Below, piece after piece: positions 26,073 to 34,170 of a DNA stretch of 55,593 nt. The DNA is from Streptomyces coffeae (GTDB lineage Bacteria > Actinomycetota > Actinomycetes > Streptomycetales > Streptomycetaceae), in NCBI RefSeq assembly GCF_016741875.1, contig NZ_JAERRF010000043.1:1-55593 (forward strand), read 5' to 3'. Numbering within the stretch: position 1 is the first letter of the stretch; each line of letters begins with the position of its first letter. The notes below the pieces were generated by a model. The model made no database searches and had not been told where the DNA came from. It was given only the letters and a program-made list of their open reading frames with translations. The translations under genes and the position numbers were made by a program.

Positions 26073-26137
26073 GTTCCACCTTCCCCCATGAAGTGTTGGT
26101 GAGTTGGGATGGGGTTTTGCTTCAACTCACCACTGAA

Positions 26138-26166
26138 TTCCTACCTACCGTAGGCCGAACTGGCAA
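26138..26166 (-). promoter_or_regulatory. Predicted promoter of the WXG100 pair
   Basis: On the minus strand, TTGCCA (26166-26161) and TAGGAA (26143-26138) are separated by exactly 17 bp, close to the vegetative sigma consensus. Transcription would start near 26130, giving a leader of about 60 nt before the 125-aa gene. Confidence 0.4.
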
Positions 26167-26189
26167 CCCCTCACCTTTCGCCCACACCG

Positions 26190-27449
26190 TCATAGTGCAC
26201 TACGGCGCCTCATTACGGCGAAGGCGACCGCACCGCCGACCACAACGGCGGCTCCGGCCCCCAAAGCGATCCACAGCGTGGTGTTGCCACCGTCGTCGCC
26301 GTTGCTTGCCTTGGTCTCCTTATCGGGCTTCTGGGCTTGCTTCTTGCCCGAGTCCGAGCCGGAAGACTCAGGTTGTGATCCAGCATCCGGAGAGTTAGAC
26401 GCAGAAGAGGAGGGATTTGGTTTCGTCGCGCCCTCGCGAGCGAGCAACGGATTTGTGGTGGCGGAGCCCGGGTCTCCCTCGCCGTCCAGAAGGACCTTAC
26501 GGGGACGAACGGAGCCGTATCCGATGTAATCACTCGGAATGTCGCCGGACACGGGCTTCGCCGCGGTCTGCATCATGACCCGGAGCACCTGGTTGTTGGT
26601 CCAGTTGGGGTGCTTGGCCCAGATGAGAGCGGCGGAGGCGGAGGCGACGGCGGTGGCTTGGCTGGTTCCTCGCCCCTTGCAAACGCCCTCGGACTCTAGG
26701 CAGTGCTCAGGGATCTCCTCGCCCATGGCTACTAGTCCCACGGAGTCACCTGTGGTCGAGAACTCGGTAGCCTTACCGTGACGATCGATTGCACCTACAC
26801 CCACAACGCCGGACAGCGATGCGGGATAGGAAGGAAGATTGTTTGTATCCCGGTCATTCCCAACACTCGCAAAGACAAGACTCCCCTTCTTGAGCGCATA
26901 GTTCACGGCAGCCTGGGTCTTGGTGAAGTAGGCACGCTCCCCCGGGACTCCCAGGGAGATATTAAGAACCCGCGCCCCGTGATCGACAGCATAGCGAATT
27001 GCCTTCGCCATGACTGATCCAGCAGATTCAGCTGGCTGGTCGAACAACTTCCCCTTAATCGGTAGAATCTTGGCTTCCGGCGCCAAGCCTTGGATGCCAC
27101 CCCCAGCCCCTGTCCCAGCGATGATTCCCGCCATGTTCGACCCGTGACCGTCGGGGTCCTGATGCGGATTCGTGCCTTTGCGAGAGGCGTCTGTTCCCTT
27201 CAGCAACTGACCATGCAGTTCGGGGAGGGAAGCGTTAACTCCGGAGTCGATGACAGCAACCGTGACCCCCTTCCCCTTGCTCACCTTCCACATCTGCTCG
27301 GCCTGCATGTCCTCCAGGTACCACTGCCGAGACCTGATGTCCTCCGCGACTGCCACCGGTGCAAGACCGCTCATCGCCATAAGGCTGGCCCCCAACAGCG
27401 CGAGAGCCGACAAGGAACGCTGGCGCGCTCCATAGTTCCAAAATGGCAT
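26190..27449 (-). CDS. Mycosin, type VII secretion-associated subtilisin-like protease (1)
   Basis: This encodes a 419-aa membrane-anchored serine protease. A signal peptide occupies about residues 9-35 (SLSALALLGASLMAMSGLAPVAVA). The catalytic triad is D68 (VIDSG), H102 (GHGSNMAG) and S263 (GTSQAT), with oxyanion N198 (SVGND). A Ser/Pro/Lys-rich linker leads to a C-terminal helix (TTLWIALGAGAAVVVGGAVAF) and an RRR stop. The usual mycosin GTSxAxP reads GTSQATA, without the proline. I chose ATG 27449 behind GAGGAGAG. G+C is low for Streptomyces: by hand count 29 of 60 at 26821-26880. It lies just after the proline-rich WXG gene and is one of two mycosins in the locus. Confidence 0.9.
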   Translation of the reverse strand: MPFWNYGARQRSLSALALLGASLMAMSGLAPVAVAEDIRSRQWYLEDMQAEQMWKVSKGKGVTVAVIDSGVNASLPELHGQLLKGTDASRKGTNPHQDPDGHGSNMAGIIAGTGAGGGIQGLAPEAKILPIKGKLFDQPAESAGSVMAKAIRYAVDHGARVLNISLGVPGERAYFTKTQAAVNYALKKGSLVFASVGNDRDTNNLPSYPASLSGVVGVGAIDRHGKATEFSTTGDSVGLVAMGEEIPEHCLESEGVCKGRGTSQATAVASASAALIWAKHPNWTNNQVLRVMMQTAAKPVSGDIPSDYIGYGSVRPRKVLLDGEGDPGSATTNPLLAREGATKPNPSSSASNSPDAGSQPESSGSDSGKKQAQKPDKETKASNGDDGGNTTLWIALGAGAAVVVGGAVAFAVMRRRSAL

Positions 27450-27490
27450 GGGTGAGTGCTCTCCTCGGCCTTGCACCTGCGGCTGACGCG

Positions 27491-29122
27491 TCAGTCGATG
27501 ACCGGCGGGACGGTGTCGCGCCGCCCTCCGGTCCAGGTCTCGTCATCTTCTTGAAGGTAGTCGGGCGTGGTTCCGTTCTGGTCCTGCCGGTCACCGGGGC
27601 GAGTGGCTTCGCTGCGGGGTGGAATCATTCCCGGGGTCTGGGCATTGCGTACCAGGCCCGCTCCCCCGGGAGTGAACTCGGACCGCCCCTTACCTGTTGC
27701 GCGTGGGCTGCCGGTCACCCCACCCGGTTCCGAAGAGACCCGTCGGGCACCTGTGCCCCCGGGACCGTCCGGACCCCCGGTGATCGGATGCGATCCCGTC
27801 CCCATGGGGCCACGCACCGGTATTCCGCGCTCCTCGCCTACAACCGTGGTCCGTGGCAAGCGCTGACCGTTCGCCGGCCCCTTCCCGTTCGGGCGGTCGA
27901 CCATGCCACCGCGCTCGGAGGCCAGTCGTCGGCCGGAGCCGTTGGGGCCCGGGGTGGTCGGGTTGGTGTGTGGCGGGTGGTATCCCCCGCCCATCAGGTT
28001 TCGACCCATGAGGGGGCGCTCTTCACCAACCACGGTGGTCTGCGGAAGCCGGGGAACGGGGCCGCGCGGCGGACGGGACAGACTGGTGATGCCGTCCTGG
28101 GGGCCGGTACGCGGCGGGATCAGCGGCCGACCCGTCGTCGGTCCCGGGGGCGTTCCGATAGGCCGCCCCACGGGGCCAGGCGGGGGCCCTCCACGCAGAG
28201 TCGGGGGAACGTTGGGCATGCGGGACGTCCCCGGGGGAATGACGCGAGTGGTCCCCGGCACCACGGGGCCAGGGACGGGGAACGGGCCCGGGCCCGGGCC
28301 GGTGGTGCGCTGCTCCGGCCCGACGGGCGGTGCCGTGGGCAAGGTCGGTCGGTCGACGGGATCGATGGGCGGTGCAGTGGAGTCGATGTTCGTGCCCGTC
28401 GCCGGAGGAGCGGTCGCACCGACGCCCGAGCCGACTCCTCCATCAGTACCGACACCCGGGTGGCTGATCGGCGTGGCGCTCCCACCGTCAGATGCGTCGC
28501 TCCCACCGTCAGTTGCGTGGGGAGCAACGGCGAAGGACTTCGGGGAAGCGGTCGCCCCGCCTCCACCCGCAGCGGCGGCGTAGGTGTTTCCTCCACCACC
28601 GTAGGAGGTCTGATCCTTGCCATAATCGGCGAAGCTATCTTCGCGCGGCAGCTGCGGAAAGTTCGGCTCCTTCAGGTCTTTGAGGATGCCATGGCTGACC
28701 TCGTAGAACGAATCCACCAAGTCCATCATCTGAAGAGCTTGTTGGCGCTTTTCCTCGTCCTCCTTCGACAACTTGGGCTTCCAGTCATCGGGAGAGCACT
28801 CCTCCCGGCGGGGCATCCCCGAGTAGGCCCCGTACAGCCCCTGGCCGGCAAACCACATCTGCAGACCGACCTGAAAGGTGTAGTCGGCCATGACTCGGGT
28901 CTGCTTGACCAGCTTCTCACTGTACCCACGGAAGGCATCCGCGCCCTCGCCTTCCCACTGCGGTCGTTTGGTGTGAGCCACCAGTTCGTCCGCAAGGTCA
29001 TGGAGGGGAGTGGCAGCCTTGGACAGCGCCGCCCCTACGTTCACCAGCTTGGCAGGATCCGCGCCGGCAAGCATGGCCAACAGCACTGGGAGTTTAAGAT
29101 GATCGAATTTGCCTGGAGCCAT
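27491..29122 (-). CDS. Proline-rich WXG-domain protein, putative ESX substrate
   Basis: This encodes a 543-aa protein. The N-terminal 160 residues are helical with a WEG turn (W56-G58), resembling a large WXG/PPE-like domain. Then comes a long Gly/Pro/Thr-rich disordered region holding two imperfect repeats with the core TTVVGEER. The C-terminus has YLQEDDETWTGGRRD, in which Y522-D526 fits the YxxxD secretion signal. There is no signal peptide or membrane helix, so export through ESX is likely. A strong ribosome-binding site (AGGGGGAAG) precedes ATG 29122, and the gene lies 14 bp after the 155-aa gene. Repeats of this kind suggest a wall- or matrix-associated structural protein, but no enzymatic domain is visible. 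Confidence 0.75.
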   Translation of the reverse strand: MAPGKFDHLKLPVLLAMLAGADPAKLVNVGAALSKAATPLHDLADELVAHTKRPQWEGEGADAFRGYSEKLVKQTRVMADYTFQVGLQMWFAGQGLYGAYSGMPRREECSPDDWKPKLSKEDEEKRQQALQMMDLVDSFYEVSHGILKDLKEPNFPQLPREDSFADYGKDQTSYGGGGNTYAAAAGGGGATASPKSFAVAPHATDGGSDASDGGSATPISHPGVGTDGGVGSGVGATAPPATGTNIDSTAPPIDPVDRPTLPTAPPVGPEQRTTGPGPGPFPVPGPVVPGTTRVIPPGTSRMPNVPPTLRGGPPPGPVGRPIGTPPGPTTGRPLIPPRTGPQDGITSLSRPPRGPVPRLPQTTVVGEERPLMGRNLMGGGYHPPHTNPTTPGPNGSGRRLASERGGMVDRPNGKGPANGQRLPRTTVVGEERGIPVRGPMGTGSHPITGGPDGPGGTGARRVSSEPGGVTGSPRATGKGRSEFTPGGAGLVRNAQTPGMIPPRSEATRPGDRQDQNGTTPDYLQEDDETWTGGRRDTVPPVID

Positions 29123-29136
29123 CTACTTCTTCCCCC

Positions 29137-29604
29137 TCACGACGGGTCGCCTCCGGCTTGGTCACTGTCATTTCCGCCGGGCTTCTGGGTCTTGGGGTGG
29201 CCGTGCTGCTCCTCAACCCGCTTCCGGATCTCGTCCAACCGACGGGCCTGTTCTGCGTCCAAGCCGTCGAGGTTCTTCTCCGCCACGATCCCCAACAGCC
29301 CGAACGCCTCGATCTGGTCACCGAAGGCCTTGGAGAAGGTCTCCAGCTTGACGTGGATCGTCTTGTACAGCTCGGCCAAGGCGTCGGCCGACTCGAACTT
29401 CGTCGAAGTCGTGCCGCCGTAGGCATCCCTGGAGATGGACTGTTCGGAAAGTTGCCTATTCCCGGCGGGAGACTCGTCCAGAGCGATCAGCACCTCGTCG
29501 AGGCGCTTCTTGAACTCCTCAAGGGTGTTCGATTGCTTGGCCAGATTCTTGCCGAATAGCGGCTGAGACTCAGACCCAGCCCCGTGGTCATCCTTCTGAC
29601 CCAC
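29137..29604 (-). CDS. Small helical ESX-associated protein
   Basis: This encodes a 155-aa hydrophilic, mostly helical protein (LEEFKKRLDEVLIALDES, ADALAELYKTIHVKLETFSKAFGDQIEAF) with a polar tail. There is no signal peptide, membrane segment or clear WXG turn. GTG 29604 follows GGGGAGGA. It lies 14 bp upstream of the proline-rich WXG protein gene, so it may be that protein's WXG-like partner or a dedicated chaperone, as EspG serves PE/PPE proteins. I recognise no family, so the role is inferred from position only. Confidence 0.65.
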   Translation of the reverse strand: MGQKDDHGAGSESQPLFGKNLAKQSNTLEEFKKRLDEVLIALDESPAGNRQLSEQSISRDAYGGTTSTKFESADALAELYKTIHVKLETFSKAFGDQIEAFGLLGIVAEKNLDGLDAEQARRLDEIRKRVEEQHGHPKTQKPGGNDSDQAGGDPS

Positions 29605-29775
29605 GCCGTTCCTCCCCGTGCCCCGTATGACACCGACGATGTCCTACACCACTCTAGCCACTCGGCGTGGACACCCCAACTCCCAAGTAGTGCAGTTCAC
29701 TCGACAGTTCCGTAACAGCCCCCCGCCCCGGTGCACGTTACCGAGCACACCACACTCTGACCTGAGTACGCATAC

Positions 29776-31065
29776 CTATTTCGCCGCCCGGCGACGCCTC
29801 CGCTCGTTGAGCACGGTCGCGAGCCCCGCGGTGACGGTGACGAGGACCACGGCGCCGCCGAGGGCATACGTGGCCAGGCGTTCCCTGCGTTCCTGGGGGG
29901 TCTCACCGACCGTCAACGGAGCCGCGTCCGGGGAGTCGACGTCAGCGGCGGAGTCCTTGTCGAGGGTGACGTGGTCGATGGCCTCACCGTCGTCGGTAAG
30001 GGCGCGGACCGGGTCGACCACACCCCAACCGACCCGTGAATCATGGCCGTTGATGGAGCGTTCGGCGGTCTGCTCGATCTGGGCGACGACTTGGTTCTGC
30101 TCCCAGTCGGGGTGCTTTGCCCGGATCAGTGCGGCAACGCCCGCGACGTAAGGGGCAGAGAAGCTGGTGCCGTTGTCGACGCATTGGCCGCCCTTGGGGA
30201 CGGTGGAGACCATTTCGACGCCCGGGGCGGCCACATCGACGAAGTCACCGGACTGCGAGAAAGCCGCTCGTTCGTTGTTGCGGTCCGAGGCGCCCACGGC
30301 GAGCACGCCGTCGTAGGCCGCGGGATAGGTCTCCCGGAGCTTTCCGTCGACGCCGTCGTTACCGGCGGAGGCGACCACGACGACATTGGCCTTCAGCGCG
30401 TTCCGGACGGCCTGCTGAAGCTTGTTGTTGGCCCGGAGTGGTTTGACGGTGTCCTGGGAGATATTGATGACGCGGGCGCCCGCATGGACCGCTTTGTCGA
30501 TGGAGGTGGCCATGCTGTCGGTCGTACCGGATCCCTTTTCGTCGTTCTGGCGAATCGGAATGATCCTCGCCTCGGGGGCGATACCGACGAAACCGCTGTC
30601 GGGGTGAGGACGGGCGGCGATGATGCCCGCGACCTTGGTGCCGTGGCCGACCAGGTCGTCGGTGCCGTTGCCCTTTTTCCCCTTCTGGATCCGGTCTTTC
30701 TTTTTCTTGTTCGTGTCCGGGACGTCTGCGCCGAGTTTGGTGTCGACGGCGTCCTTCAGCTGGTCGTTGGTGTTGTCCACGCCCGTGTCGATGACGGCGA
30801 CCTTCACCGGACGGCCGTTCTTCTCCTTGCCCTTGGTGTCCTGCCACAGTTGGTCGAGCACAACCCGCTGGAGCGACCAGGGGGTGCCCTTGATGGGCTT
30901 GGCGGGATAGGTGCACTGGCCGTTGCCGGCCAGGGTCATGACCGCGACCGGGGACGGCGAAAGGGGCCCGCTCGCGGCGGAGAGTGCCGTAAGGGAGGCC
31001 GCGGCCGACAGGGCCAGGGATCGGGTGATGCGCGACCCGCGCTGGGGATTCCTCATGGTCCTCAT
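29776..31065 (-). CDS. mycP: Mycosin, type VII secretion-associated subtilisin-like protease (2)
   Basis: This encodes a 429-aa protease with signal sequence at about 15-40, catalytic D93 (VIDTG), H141 (GHGTKVAG), oxyanion N236 (SAGND) and S301 in a complete GTSFSAPYVAG motif. A basic insert (NKKKKDRIQKGKKG) lies between D and H, and a C-terminal membrane helix is followed by RRRR. The start is ATG 31065 or ATG 31056; either lies within 14 bp of the eccB stop codon at 31070, so it is coupled to eccB. In mycobacteria the mycosin encoded next to core genes stabilises the secretion complex. This copy, with normal high GC and eccB linkage, is the likelier core mycosin of the two. Confidence 0.92.
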   Translation of the reverse strand: MRTMRNPQRGSRITRSLALSAAASLTALSAASGPLSPSPVAVMTLAGNGQCTYPAKPIKGTPWSLQRVVLDQLWQDTKGKEKNGRPVKVAVIDTGVDNTNDQLKDAVDTKLGADVPDTNKKKKDRIQKGKKGNGTDDLVGHGTKVAGIIAARPHPDSGFVGIAPEARIIPIRQNDEKGSGTTDSMATSIDKAVHAGARVINISQDTVKPLRANNKLQQAVRNALKANVVVVASAGNDGVDGKLRETYPAAYDGVLAVGASDRNNERAAFSQSGDFVDVAAPGVEMVSTVPKGGQCVDNGTSFSAPYVAGVAALIRAKHPDWEQNQVVAQIEQTAERSINGHDSRVGWGVVDPVRALTDDGEAIDHVTLDKDSAADVDSPDAAPLTVGETPQERRERLATYALGGAVVLVTVTAGLATVLNERRRRRAAK

Positions 31066-31069
31066 GGCC

Positions 31070-32641
31070 TCAGGACCCCTGCGGCTGCCGGGCGCTGTTC
31101 TTGTCCAGCCGCGGCCCACGGGGGAGGAACTCGGACCAGGTGTCGGGTACCGGCACCGGGTTCACCTCCTTGTAGCCGAGCCGCTGCTTGGCCTCCTCAG
31201 GGTTCTGCTGGGCCGCGTTGGCTGTGGACTTGTCGTCCGGTTCAGCGCCGATCTTCGACTTGCGGGCATCGCTGTCGTTGTTGGACTGGACGGCGTAGCG
31301 CAGACCTGTGTCGGTCACCAGGAAGACCGAACCGTTCTTGACCTGGTGGCCCTGGACCTGGCGGAAGAGAACGCCGGAGCCGGGGGTGACATAGGCGCTG
31401 GTGGCACCGTCCGGAATGGTGGCCGGGAAATCGCGGCCGGCCCACGTGGCCGTCTTGGGGTCGCCCTTCCCGCTGACTCCGCGCAGAACGCTGCAACTGG
31501 TGTCGCGCGCGCTGCTGCCCAGTTCCGGGTCGACGGAATTGGCCTGGGCGGGGATTTCGTCGGGCCAGTTGTAGTCATCGCCGTAGAACTCCTCCTCGTC
31601 CGAGACGAAGGAGGAGGGGCGCACCTGCTCCGGACGGTTCTTCTGCCCCAGGTCGTCCAAATCCTCGCTGGCGAGCAGCAGTTTGGCGACGAACTGCGAG
31701 ATGCGTTCCACCTTGCCCTTGAGCACCACATAGTGCTGCTTTGCGTTGCCCGTCGAGGTCTCGAGGACCATGCCGACCCGGTTGGCCTTCTCCCCAAGGC
31801 TGGGCACTCCGGCGTCGGCACCGACAGTGCCGGGGATGTCCGGGAAGGTGATGGGCTTGCCGTCCCGGAAGGTGGCCAGCCAGTCGTTCGTCACCCGCTG
31901 CGGCTTCGCGCCGTCACGGAAGACGGTGCGCAGCAGGAGGCTGTAGGTCGACGGGGAGGTCTTCTTCAGGTCGGGGCCACCGATGAGGTACTTGGTGCCC
32001 TTCGGGTCGACGACATAGCGTGCACCCTGCTTGTCCTCCACATAGAGGGCCTGACCGCTGTGCAGCGCCTGCGAGCCATGCAGCTTCTTCAGCTTCGGGT
32101 CGCGGTCGGAGAAGAGGAAGACCGCCTTCTGCGTGGTTTTCCCGTTTCCGCCCGGCTGTTCGCAGACCGCCCACTCCATCTGCTTCTTCGCCTCCTCGGC
32201 GGAGGGCAACCGGTCCGGGGCGTAGGGAATGCCGATCGTCGGGCCGCGCGGGATATGCCCGTTGTCGAGTTCCGATTCCTTCACCTTGACGATGCTCGAC
32301 TTATCGGGGTCGAGCAGCAGTTTGGCGGAGGCGAAGTTGAGGACCGGGTGGAGCTGGACCTTCCCGTCGGTCTTGAGCACGACGTAGCGGGTGGTCGAGT
32401 CGCTGCCGACGACAACGTGCGAGGCGACGTCGTCCCAGCCCTTGGGTGCCACCGGCTTGAACATGCCCCAGGCGCCGAATCCCGCGAGGATCAGGGCCCC
32501 GACCACCACCCCGGGGAGCACCGCGCGCAGCGGACGCGGAGCGCCCTCCTCGGTGCCGCTCGGTGTGGGTTGCAAGAACGCGGCGACTGTCCGCTTCTTC
32601 GCAAAGATATAGGCGTTGAGTTCATCCCGCCGTGATGCCAT
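31070..32641 (-). CDS. eccB: ESX type VII secretion protein EccB
   Basis: This encodes a 523-aa single-pass membrane protein. A short cytoplasmic N-terminus opens with the family signature MASRRDELNAYIFAKKRTVAAFL. A membrane helix follows at about 43-62 (LPGVVVGALILAGFGAWGMF). The rest is the large extracytoplasmic domain with four R1-type repeats and a central core, which rises above the EccCDE pore in mycobacteria. C171 and the later CSV cysteine may form the conserved disulphide. ATG 32641 follows GGAGAAG. It is divergent from eccE and overlaps or nearly touches the mycosin gene. Confidence 0.95.
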   Translation of the reverse strand: MASRRDELNAYIFAKKRTVAAFLQPTPSGTEEGAPRPLRAVLPGVVVGALILAGFGAWGMFKPVAPKGWDDVASHVVVGSDSTTRYVVLKTDGKVQLHPVLNFASAKLLLDPDKSSIVKVKESELDNGHIPRGPTIGIPYAPDRLPSAEEAKKQMEWAVCEQPGGNGKTTQKAVFLFSDRDPKLKKLHGSQALHSGQALYVEDKQGARYVVDPKGTKYLIGGPDLKKTSPSTYSLLLRTVFRDGAKPQRVTNDWLATFRDGKPITFPDIPGTVGADAGVPSLGEKANRVGMVLETSTGNAKQHYVVLKGKVERISQFVAKLLLASEDLDDLGQKNRPEQVRPSSFVSDEEEFYGDDYNWPDEIPAQANSVDPELGSSARDTSCSVLRGVSGKGDPKTATWAGRDFPATIPDGATSAYVTPGSGVLFRQVQGHQVKNGSVFLVTDTGLRYAVQSNNDSDARKSKIGAEPDDKSTANAAQQNPEEAKQRLGYKEVNPVPVPDTWSEFLPRGPRLDKNSARQPQGS

Positions 32642-32730
32642 GTTTAGCCGCTTCTCCCCGCTTTTCGGCCTCGGTAGTCAGGTGGCCTGCCCTCGGACCC
32701 GGTCTCGTACCGACCCTCTACTATGCCGGT

Positions 32731-32742
32731 AGTCAATTGACT
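32731..32742. promoter_or_regulatory. 12-bp palindrome in the eccB/eccE divergent promoter region
   Basis: AGTCAATTGACT is a perfect palindrome with an A/T core, lying 89 bp from the eccB start and 81 bp from the eccE start. It contains a TTGACT (possible -35) on both strands, though no matching -10 box is evident. It could be a regulator site, but perfect 12-mers occur by chance. Confidence 0.3.
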
Positions 32743-32823
32743 CATGGTGCTCGGGGACACTGGTGGGGAAGACCAACGACCGAGCCGTTGGGGCGGGTTT
32801 CGGACTGTAAGGGGCTGACGGGG

Positions 32824-34170
32824 ATGGCTGCCGCAACGCGCACACGTACCGCGAGGAGCGCGTCCGGCCGACGCACACCGAGCGGACCCGGTGCGCCGGC
32901 CCCCGCTCCGGCTCCCCCGGCCGCGGGGGCCGCGCCGAGTTCGGTGACCCCGCGCCCGCTGCCCCGGCCCGGCAGTCTGGGCCCGCTGCGGCTGCAACAG
33001 CTCGTGCTCATCGAGGTGGCCGCGGCGATCACGCTGGTGGCGTGGACCATCGATGAACTGATGCTGGTCCCGGCGGCGGTCATGGCCGTGGTGCTGATCC
33101 TGCTGGCCGTGGTGAGGCGCCATCAGCAGGCGATCCCGGAGTGGCTGGGCACGGCCCTGGCGCTGCGCGGGCGCCAGCGGCGGGCGTCGCAGCCGGTCGA
33201 CGCGGGCATCGACCCGGGCTTCACGCCCGTTGTCGAATGCGAGCCCGCCCTGCGGACGTACACCTACACCGACCGTGAGCGCCGCGCGGTGGGCATGGCC
33301 GGGGACGGCACCTTTCTGACCGCCGTCATCCAGGTGGAGGCGGTGGACGCGCCGCTGCGCCCGCAGCGCGCCCAGCGTCCGCTGCCGCTCGCGGTGCTGC
33401 GCGACGCCCTGGACGTGGACGGGATCCTGCTGGAGTCGGTGCAGGTCGTCCAGCACGCCATGACCGCGCCCGCGCCCCATCTGCCCGCGCAGGCGGTGGC
33501 GGTGCGCAACTACGGGCCGTTGCAGGAGAACACCGGTGCGCCGTCGACCCGGCTGACCTGGGTGGCGCTGAAGTTCGATCCGGAGCTGTGCCCGGAGGCC
33601 GTGGAGGCGCGCGGTGGCGGTCTGGAGGGCGCACAGCGGTGTGTGCTGCGTACGGCCGATCAGCTCGCGAGCCGGTTGCAGGGGGCCGGTTTCGGGGTGA
33701 CGCTGCTGACGGAGGAGGCGCTGACCGCGGCCATCTCCACCGCCGCGAGCGTCAACCCGGTGGCGACCGCCCAGGCCCGGCAGACCAACACCCTGTCCCG
33801 GCGCACCGTGGAGACCGCCCGCACCTGGCGCTGCGACGACCGCTGGCACACCACCTACTGGGTGGGCCGCTGGCCGCAGATGGGGCCGAGCGCCGCCCCG
33901 CTCCCGCAGTTGGCCGCGCTGCTGACCTCGCTGCCCGCGCTGGCCACGACCCTGAGCCTCACCCTGCGCCGCGGCGGCACCCAGGGCGGGCGGCACGCTC
34001 CGACGGTGAGCGGGCATGTGCGGATCACCGGCCGCAGCGCCGATGAACTGGTGGAGATCCGGCGAGAGTTGCAGCGAACCGCGCGGGGGGTACGGGTCGG
34101 GCTCGTACGGCTGGATCGCGAGCAGGTGCCCGGAGTCCTCGCCACTCTGCCCCTGGGAGGGACCCACTGA
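32824..34170 (+). CDS. eccE: ESX type VII secretion protein EccE
   Basis: This encodes a 448-aa protein. A disordered Pro/Ala N-terminus is followed by two membrane helices (about residues 60-100; LIEVAAAITLVAWTIDELMLVPAAVMAVVLILLAVV) and a cytoplasmic domain with the EccE fold. EccE sits at the outer edge of the EccBCDE complex. ATG 32824 (MAATRT-like) has GACGGGG upstream; earlier in-frame starts would extend across the divergent promoter. The stop codon overlaps the next ATG by one base (TGATG), coupling translation to the 264-aa gene. EccE is the least conserved core protein, so this call rests on topology plus position. Confidence 0.82.
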   Translation: MAAATRTRTARSASGRRTPSGPGAPAPAPAPPAAGAAPSSVTPRPLPRPGSLGPLRLQQLVLIEVAAAITLVAWTIDELMLVPAAVMAVVLILLAVVRRHQQAIPEWLGTALALRGRQRRASQPVDAGIDPGFTPVVECEPALRTYTYTDRERRAVGMAGDGTFLTAVIQVEAVDAPLRPQRAQRPLPLAVLRDALDVDGILLESVQVVQHAMTAPAPHLPAQAVAVRNYGPLQENTGAPSTRLTWVALKFDPELCPEAVEARGGGLEGAQRCVLRTADQLASRLQGAGFGVTLLTEEALTAAISTAASVNPVATAQARQTNTLSRRTVETARTWRCDDRWHTTYWVGRWPQMGPSAAPLPQLAALLTSLPALATTLSLTLRRGGTQGGRHAPTVSGHVRITGRSADELVEIRRELQRTARGVRVGLVRLDREQVPGVLATLPLGGTH

